Source: Imbroritus primus (GTDB lineage Bacteria > Pseudomonadota > Gammaproteobacteria > Burkholderiales > Burkholderiaceae). From it: a stretch of DNA of 64,000 nucleotides. A program made the position numbers and the translations under genes. The DNA is taken from the NCBI GenBank assembly GCA_000272025.2, contig AKCV02000006.1, positions 107,110 through 171,109 of the forward strand. Direction: 5' to 3'. The notes under the pieces were generated by a model. That model searched no databases. It was given only the letters and a program-made list of their open reading frames with translations, and had not been told where the DNA came from. Of this stretch, positions 58,855 to 64,000 are shown in pieces; the first letter of the stretch is position 1, and each line of letters starts with the position of its first letter.

Positions 58855-60057
58855 ATGGCCCCACCGGGCAGGGCCGCACTCATCGCCATCCTCGGCACCG
58901 CCCAGACACTGGCCTGGGCCTCCACCTACTATCTGCCGGCCATTCTTGCCGTGCCCATGGCCCAGTCGCTGGGATTGTCCGTGGCCACAGTATTCGCGGC
59001 ATTTTCCGGCGCACTGATCGTCACGGCGCTGGCTGGTCCCGCCGCAGGCAAGGCTGTCGACCGCCTCGGCGGCCGGCCGGTACTACTGGCATCGAGCCTG
59101 CTGTTCGCTATTGGGCTTGCCATGCTCGCGGCGGCGCAGAGTCCGCTGCTGTTCCTCGCCGGCTGGCTCGTGCTCGGGCTCGGCATGGCCTGCGGCCTGT
59201 ACGAAGCCGCCTTCGCTGCGCTCGTCTGGCTATACGGCCACCAGGCGCGTAATGCCATCACCGGTATCGCCCTGCTGGGCGGCCTGGCCAGCACGGTGGG
59301 CTGGCCGCTGTCGGGGTGGCTCAATGCTGAACTGGGATGGCGCGGCGCCTGCCTTGTGTGGGCCGGGCTACATCTGGGACTCGGGCTGCCATTGAATGCG
59401 CTGCTCCCGCGGGCGCCCATGCTGGCCATGCCCCGCGCAAGCACGCCGGCGGCCGGCGGAGCATCAGCGGATACCGCATCCGGACCGGCCCCCTCCGAGG
59501 TACGCCGCATCCTGATGCTGCTCGCCCTGGTCTTTGCCACCACCCTGTTCATCAGCACCGCCATGGGCGCGCATATGCCACGGCTGCTGCAAGGCAGCGG
59601 CCTGACACTCGCCGCTGCCGTCGGCATCGCTGCGCTGGTCGGGCCGGCGCAAGTGGTGGGCCGGCTGCTGGAGTTTGGCTTGCTGCGACGCGTACACCCC
59701 TTGCTGTCTGCCCGCCTCGCGGCCGCGGCGCATCCCTTGGGCGCAGTGATCCTGCTGCTGCTCGGCGCTGGTTTCGCGCCGCTGTTCGCCATCCTGCACG
59801 GCCTCGGCAATGGCATCCTGACGATTGCCAAGGGCCTGTTGCCGCTGGCCCTGTTCGGATCCTCCGGCTATGGGGCACGCCAGGGCTGGCTGATGGTGCC
59901 GGCGCGCATTGCCCAGGCATTCGCGCCATTTCTCTTCGGCCTGGGACTGGAGCGCTGGGGGACACAGGCGCTGTGGCTGTCCATTGGCGTCGGCCTGCTG
60001 GCATTCGCCGCCTTGCTGGCACTCCCCGCACACCGCCACGATAGCGCGGCGCACTAA
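58855..60057 (+). CDS. Major facilitator superfamily transporter
   Basis: 400 residues, 12 helices. It begins RAALIAILGTAQTLAWASTYYLPAILAVPMA, with the loop motif GPAAGKAVDRLGGRPVLL. A hydrophilic central loop (~185-215) separates the halves. The second half has MGAHMPRLLQGSGLTLAAAVGIAALVGPAQVVGR. Substrate unknown. Single gene after dadA with a 205-bp gap. Confidence 0.85.
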   Translation: MAPPGRAALIAILGTAQTLAWASTYYLPAILAVPMAQSLGLSVATVFAAFSGALIVTALAGPAAGKAVDRLGGRPVLLASSLLFAIGLAMLAAAQSPLLFLAGWLVLGLGMACGLYEAAFAALVWLYGHQARNAITGIALLGGLASTVGWPLSGWLNAELGWRGACLVWAGLHLGLGLPLNALLPRAPMLAMPRASTPAAGGASADTASGPAPSEVRRILMLLALVFATTLFISTAMGAHMPRLLQGSGLTLAAAVGIAALVGPAQVVGRLLEFGLLRRVHPLLSARLAAAAHPLGAVILLLLGAGFAPLFAILHGLGNGILTIAKGLLPLALFGSSGYGARQGWLMVPARIAQAFAPFLFGLGLERWGTQALWLSIGVGLLAFAALLALPAHRHDSAAH

Positions 60058-60081
60058 GCGACGATCGCAACCCAAAAACAA

Positions 60082-60111
60082 CAGGGGGATGCGGTCACCC
60101 GCATCCCCCTG
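60082..60111 (-). terminator. Rho-independent terminator of the TRAP transporter operon
   Basis: 13-bp GC-rich arms (CAGGGGGATGCGG pairs with CCGCATCCCCCTG) with a 4-nt loop. On the minus strand it is followed by TTGTTTTTGGG. It lies about 43 bp after the dctP stop. Confidence 0.88.
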
Positions 60112-60153
60112 GTCTCAGCAGCACCGCCCGGCGCGCCGGGCGGATAGTGGCAT

Positions 60154-61167
60154 TTACTTGCGCACCTTGTCGATCTCGGCGTAGAACTCCTTGACCAGGC
60201 CTTCACCGATTTCCTTGGTGTACTTCTCGGTCACCGGCTTCACCTTGTCACGCATGCGGGCACGTTCCTGCGCCGACACTTCGGTCACGGTCACACCCTT
60301 CTGCTTGACCTTGGCAATGGCCTTGGCTTCCATGTCACGCGACACGCGGCGCTGCTCGAGACGGGTCTCGTTGGCGGCATCCATCAGCACCTTGCGCTCG
60401 TCAGCCGACAACTGGTCCCAGGCCTTCTGGCTCATCATTACGATCAGCGGGTTGTACACGTGGCGCGTCAGCGACAGGTACTTCTGCACTTCACCGAAGT
60501 TATTGGTTTCGAACGCCACGATCGGATTGTCCTGACCGTCCACCGCCTTGGTTTCCAGCGCCGTGTACAGCTCGGTGAAAGCCATGGCGATGGCGTTCGC
60601 ACCAAGCGTGTTGAACGTATCGATCATCAGCGGCGCCTGCAGGGCGCGCAGCTTCAGGCCTTGGAAATCTTCAGCCTTGGCGATCGGGTGCTTGCTGTTC
60701 GACACGTTGCGGAAGCCGTGGTCCCAGTACGACAGGCCCACGAGGCCCTTGGGCAGCTTGGTCATGAACTTCTGGCCAACCGGGCCATCCAGCACGGCAT
60801 CGGCTTCCTTGAAGTCATTGAACAGGAACGGCAGGTCGAACGCGCCGAATTCCTTGTTCAGGCCCACCAGCAAGCCCGGAGGCATGGTGGTCAGCTCAAT
60901 GGTGCCACCCTGCAGGGCCGACACGGTCTGCAGGTCGCCGCCGAGCGTACCGTTCGGGAACGTACGGACCTTCATCTTGCCGCCGCTCTTCTTGGACACG
61001 AGTTCGGCAAATTTCTCCGCACCAAAGCCCATGTGGCTTTCCTTGGGCTGCACGTGCGAGAACTTGAACGTGCGCGACTTGATGTCCGCAGCCATGGCCT
61101 GGACGCCAGACATCAGCAGTGCCGGGGCGATCATGGCCAGCAGCAGTTTCTTCATGGGCTTTCTCAT
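60154..61167 (-). CDS. dctP: TRAP transporter substrate-binding protein (DctP type)
   Basis: 337 residues with a signal peptide ending AMA near 26. The mature start is DIKSRTFKFSHVQPKESHMGFGAEKFAELV. The conserved substrate Arg lies in the NSKHPIAKAEDFQGLKLRALQAPLMIDTFNTLGANAIAM region, and the ELYTALETKAVDGQDNPIV motif follows. It captures a small organic acid in the periplasm for the DctQM permease. ATG 61167 follows AGGAGATTGGAA. Last of the three TRAP genes. Confidence 0.93.
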   Translation of the reverse strand: MRKPMKKLLLAMIAPALLMSGVQAMAADIKSRTFKFSHVQPKESHMGFGAEKFAELVSKKSGGKMKVRTFPNGTLGGDLQTVSALQGGTIELTTMPPGLLVGLNKEFGAFDLPFLFNDFKEADAVLDGPVGQKFMTKLPKGLVGLSYWDHGFRNVSNSKHPIAKAEDFQGLKLRALQAPLMIDTFNTLGANAIAMAFTELYTALETKAVDGQDNPIVAFETNNFGEVQKYLSLTRHVYNPLIVMMSQKAWDQLSADERKVLMDAANETRLEQRRVSRDMEAKAIAKVKQKGVTVTEVSAQERARMRDKVKPVTEKYTKEIGEGLVKEFYAEIDKVRK

Positions 61168-61272
61168 TTCCAATCTCCTTTGATTGATATGGATCTTTTA
61201 AGGGCAGCAGTTTCATGCGGCTGGCGGCGCCTGCCCGGCCCGCCAGTCCATCGTTTTCAAAAGGGAGCGATC

Positions 61273-62556
61273 TCAACCGCCACTGAACCAGCGCGCCGGC
61301 ACGATTACGAGGTCCGGAAAGATCACCAGCAGGAACAGGACGATCAGCTGCGCCAGCAGGAACGGCCACACGCCCTTCATGATGTCGTCCATGGTGATCT
61401 TCGATGTGCCTGCCACCACATTCAGCACCGTGCCGACCGGCGGCGTAATCAAGCCAATGGCGCAGTTCATGATGAACAGCACGCCGAAGTAAATCGGATC
61501 GATACCCGCGGCCTTCACCACCGGCAGCAGCACCGGGGTAAGGATCAGGATGGTCGGGATCATGTCCATGGCCGTGCCGATCACGACGACCAGCACCATG
61601 ATCATGAACATCAGCAGGATCTTGTTGTCGAGGAACGGCTCGAGCACCTCGATCACCAGCGACGGCAGATCCGCAATCGTGATCAGCCACGCGGACACCA
61701 GCGCCGCGGCCATCAGGAACATCACGACCGCGCTCGTCTTGGCCGAAGTCAGGAAAAGCTCGTACAGCTGGTGGATCTTCAGCTCGCGATACACGAACAC
61801 GGCGATCACGAGCGAGTACACCACCGCCACCACTGCCGCCTCGGTCGGCGTAAACACGCCCATCCGCAAGCCCACCACGATGATCACCGGCAGCAGGAGC
61901 GCCCAGAAGCCATCCAGAACGGCACGCACGCGATCCTTCAGCGGCAGGCGGGGCGCTGGCGCGGCATCTTCCTTGCGGACCACCCACCACCATGCAACCA
62001 CCAGGCCGCCGGCCAGCAGCAGGCCCGGCACGATCCCCGCGAGAAACAGCTTGGTAATCGACAGGCCACCCGCGACGCCAAACACGATGAACCCCCCCGA
62101 CGGCGGAATCACCGGAGCGATACAGCCGGCAGCGGCCACCAGTCCGGCGGACGAATTGCGGTTATGTCCTGCCGCCACCATCATCGGCACCATCAACGCC
62201 GAGAGCGCAGCCGCATCGGCCACGGCCGAGCCCGACAAGGCGGCGATCACGCAGCCAGCCAGGATCGCGACATAGCCCAGGCCGCCCTTGATATGGCCAA
62301 CCAGCGCCAGCGCAACATTGACGATGCGCTTGGACAGGCCGCCCGAGTTCATGATCTCGCCAGCCAGCAGGAAGAACGGTACGGCCATCAGCGCAAAGCT
62401 GTCGGCGCCGTTGAGCACGTTCTGCGCGATGATCTGCGCATCGAACATGTCGAGGTGGAACATCAGCGCCATGCCACACAACAGCAGCGCAAACGCGATA
62501 GGCATGCCGAGCGCCATGGAGCCCAGCAGCGAAGTGATGAAAATGGTAATCGTCAC
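61273..62556 (-). CDS. dctM: TRAP transporter large permease subunit
   Basis: 427 residues, 12 or more helices. It starts MTITIFITSLLGSMALGMPIAFALLLCGMALM, then NGADSFALMAVPFFLLAGEIMNSGGLSKRIVNVA and SGSAVADAAALSALMVPMM, all standard for DctM. The C-terminal half has NCAIGLITPPVGTVLNVV. It forms the Na+-coupled channel with DctQ. Ends 105 bp upstream of dctP. Confidence 0.95.
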   Translation of the reverse strand: MTITIFITSLLGSMALGMPIAFALLLCGMALMFHLDMFDAQIIAQNVLNGADSFALMAVPFFLLAGEIMNSGGLSKRIVNVALALVGHIKGGLGYVAILAGCVIAALSGSAVADAAALSALMVPMMVAAGHNRNSSAGLVAAAGCIAPVIPPSGGFIVFGVAGGLSITKLFLAGIVPGLLLAGGLVVAWWWVVRKEDAAPAPRLPLKDRVRAVLDGFWALLLPVIIVVGLRMGVFTPTEAAVVAVVYSLVIAVFVYRELKIHQLYELFLTSAKTSAVVMFLMAAALVSAWLITIADLPSLVIEVLEPFLDNKILLMFMIMVLVVVIGTAMDMIPTILILTPVLLPVVKAAGIDPIYFGVLFIMNCAIGLITPPVGTVLNVVAGTSKITMDDIMKGVWPFLLAQLIVLFLLVIFPDLVIVPARWFSGG

Positions 62557-62574
62557 AGTTGTCTCCTGAGTCGC

Positions 62575-63135
62575 TTACAGGGCTTTTGCCTGCATCTTGT
62601 TTTCCGCTTCGATCCGCTCGATCTCAGCTGCTTCTTCGGACTCTTTCACTGCAACCAGTTCGCTCTCGGTTACCTTGCCCGTCATCACGCGGTACAGCTC
62701 GACCACCAGGATCGCGCCGACCGAAATGCCAAACAGCACGCCCACGCCATAGAACAGCCCCATGGAGTAACCCGACACCGGCGACTTCACATGCATGTTG
62801 ATCTCGGCCTGCAGCCAGCTGCCCTGCAGGAACAGCCAGGTCGCGAACAGCATCAGCACGTGGCTCACCACGAAGCAGAATTTCTTGCCGAGCACCGGCA
62901 GGCGCTTGACCAGCGAGTCGACACCGAGGTGCGCATGCTCGCGCATGGTGACGATGGAACCGAGGAAGGTCAGGAACACGAAGAACAGGCGCGACACTTC
63001 GTCGGCAATCGTGATCCCCGAATTGAATCCGTAACGTAGAACGACGTTACCGAACACCAGAACCACCATACCGGCAAGGCAGATGACCATAATGATCTTC
63101 AGCAACTGGAAATAAGCTTCGACAGCTTTTTGCAT
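62575..63135 (-). CDS. dctQ: TRAP transporter small permease subunit
   Basis: 186 residues and four helices. It has the DctQ pattern VVLVFGNVVLRYGFNSGITIADEVSRLFFVFLTFLGSIVTMREHAHLGVD. The C-terminal ~45 residues are charged (Glu/Lys/Ala). First gene of the dctQ-dctM-dctP unit; 18 bp before dctM. Confidence 0.93.
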   Translation of the reverse strand: MQKAVEAYFQLLKIIMVICLAGMVVLVFGNVVLRYGFNSGITIADEVSRLFFVFLTFLGSIVTMREHAHLGVDSLVKRLPVLGKKFCFVVSHVLMLFATWLFLQGSWLQAEINMHVKSPVSGYSMGLFYGVGVLFGISVGAILVVELYRVMTGKVTESELVAVKESEEAAEIERIEAENKMQAKAL

Positions 63136-63276
63136 GAATGTCTCCTGCGGGCGTCACAGCAAGGAGTGGCCAACGGAAGTTGGCCTCTGTCCCGAGAACG
63201 CTCTTATCGTTGCCCTGCCCTGACCGCCTGCACTGCAAGCACCGACGCCTGCGCGCGATACTCGTGTTGCACAAAC

Positions 63277-63312
63277 GAAAACACCGGCCCCACTCGCACG
63301 AGTGAGGCCGGT
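63277..63312 (-). terminator. Terminator between the aldolase and TRAP genes
   Basis: On the minus strand ACCGGCC...CACTCG pairs with CGAGTG...GGCCGGT and is followed by a GTTTTCG tract. It lies about 15 bp after the aldolase stop, so the TRAP genes need readthrough or their own promoter. Confidence 0.75.
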
Positions 63313-63327
63313 ATGAGGGCCGCAATT

Positions 63328-64000
63328 TTAATCGAACATATCCGGCTGGGTCTTCACCAGCTGATCCCAGATCGGCTGGAAGTGCAGCCAGCCGATGTAC
63401 TCGCTGCCCACATGCTCGCGGCTGTAGCGCGAACGCTCCGGCGATACGAACACCGGCTTGCTGCCCGTGGCTTCCACCATCAGCTGCTGCTGGCAGCAAC
63501 GCTCCAGCGCGATAAACCAGAACGCCGCCGATTCGATGCTGTGGCGGCTTGCCGTCAGCAGGCCGTGGTTCTGGTGGATCGCCGCCTTCACGCCCTTGAA
63601 CCAGTCGGCCACCTTCGGGCCAGCCTTCTTCTCCACCGCCACCTGGCCGGCTTCGCTCTTGATCACCACGTGGTCTTCGTAGAACGCCGCCGCGTCCTGC
63701 GAGATCGGGTCGAGCGGCTTGCCCAGCGCGGCAAAGGCCGTGCCGTAGGTGGTGTGGGCGTGGCACATGGCGACGATGTCGGGGTGCGCTTCATGCACCG
63801 CGGCGTGCAGGACGAAACCGGCGCGGTTGATGGCGTACTGGCCTTCGACGACCTTGCCTTCGTGATCCGCGAGGATCAGGTTGGAGACCTTGACCTGCGA
63901 GAAGTGCACGCACATCGGGTTGGTCCAGTACAGATCCGGGAATTCCGGGTCGCGCACCGTCAGGGGGCCGGCAAAGCCGTAGTCGAAGCCTTGCAGGGCA
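63328..64000 (-). CDS. Class II aldolase/adducin family protein (5' end off the right edge)
   Basis: The C-terminal ~224 residues are present. The zinc-binding HxH is in DIVAMCHAHTTYGTAFAALG; the downstream conserved His is in IHQNHGLLTASRH. The frame continues to the edge as ALQGFDYGFAGPLTVRDPEFPDLYWTNPM. Bacterial relatives are sugar-phosphate or hydroxy-acid aldolases, and some annotated members are decarboxylases. Being just upstream of a TRAP importer, it may act on the imported acid. Confidence 0.88.
   Translation of the reverse strand, partial: ALQGFDYGFAGPLTVRDPEFPDLYWTNPMCVHFSQVKVSNLILADHEGKVVEGQYAINRAGFVLHAAVHEAHPDIVAMCHAHTTYGTAFAALGKPLDPISQDAAAFYEDHVVIKSEAGQVAVEKKAGPKVADWFKGVKAAIHQNHGLLTASRHSIESAAFWFIALERCCQQQLMVEATGSKPVFVSPERSRYSREHVGSEYIGWLHFQPIWDQLVKTQPDMFD

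Noticed and set aside
60460..63039. 859-codon open frame on the plus strand
   Set aside because: It is antisense to dctP, dctM and dctQ; the translation is rich in His, Gln and Arg, as expected for the reverse of GC-rich coding DNA.

Overview
The window is high-GC, densely packed chromosomal DNA from a betaproteobacterium. The rpsP-rimM-trmD-rplS operon, the parC/parE pair, darP-mog, thyA-folA, BenE, PmbA and the many small-molecule transporters all suggest a Burkholderiaceae member close to Cupriavidus or Ralstonia. That placement comes from gene content and protein resemblance, not from a search. There is no rRNA, integrase, IS element, phage module or CRISPR array. One tRNA (Arg, anticodon CCT) is present.

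Layout. 1-3.1 kb: the start of a MocR/GntR-type regulator, divergent from an EamA exporter, a RidA protein and an aminotransferase; CTGTACAG operator-like repeats lie between. 3.2-9.3 kb: an accessory-looking stretch with a large ShET2/EspL-like repeat protein, L-lactate permease and a Thr/Ser/Pro-rich protein of unknown function in an AT-richer islet. 9.4-26 kb: housekeeping genes and transporters, namely a chromate transporter pair, parC, a lytic transglycosylase, parE, MFS, Uup, CorC/CNNM, BenE, tRNA-Arg, NhaA, and a divergent ferric-iron ABC permease/ATPase pair around a Fur-box-like site. 28-35 kb: a DEAD-box helicase, an EgtB-like protein with EgtD, a TerC protein behind a yybP-ykoY (Mn2+) riboswitch, and thyA-folA.

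35.2-41.8 kb is the most interesting region. It is a six-gene cluster with the composition and order of the Pseudomonas functional amyloid operon fapABCDEF: small secreted proteins, repeat proteins, a C39 peptidase and an outer-membrane barrel with an N-terminal coiled coil. A sigma-54 -24/-12 promoter precedes it. Upstream of that are two related palindromes, one with perfect 16-bp arms, whose centres are 115 bp apart. A sigma-54 enhancer-binding protein with an intact GAFTGA motif is encoded convergently right after the last gene. Together these look like a self-contained, locally regulated amyloid module.

42-52.9 kb is mostly housekeeping (PmbA, DarP, Mog, AEC transporter, Orn, M48 peptidase, RsgA, CobD/CbiB-like, Nudix, and the rpsP operon). 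53-60 kb holds a PQQ-type sugar dehydrogenase, small membrane or secreted proteins, a radical SAM protein, a divergent Lrp/DadA pair and an MFS transporter. 60-64 kb is a DctPQM TRAP transporter downstream of a class II aldolase that runs off the window.

The second strong observation is that the EgtB-like protein beside an intact EgtD has lost all three histidines expected to bind the catalytic iron (N72, R167 and E171 occupy those positions).
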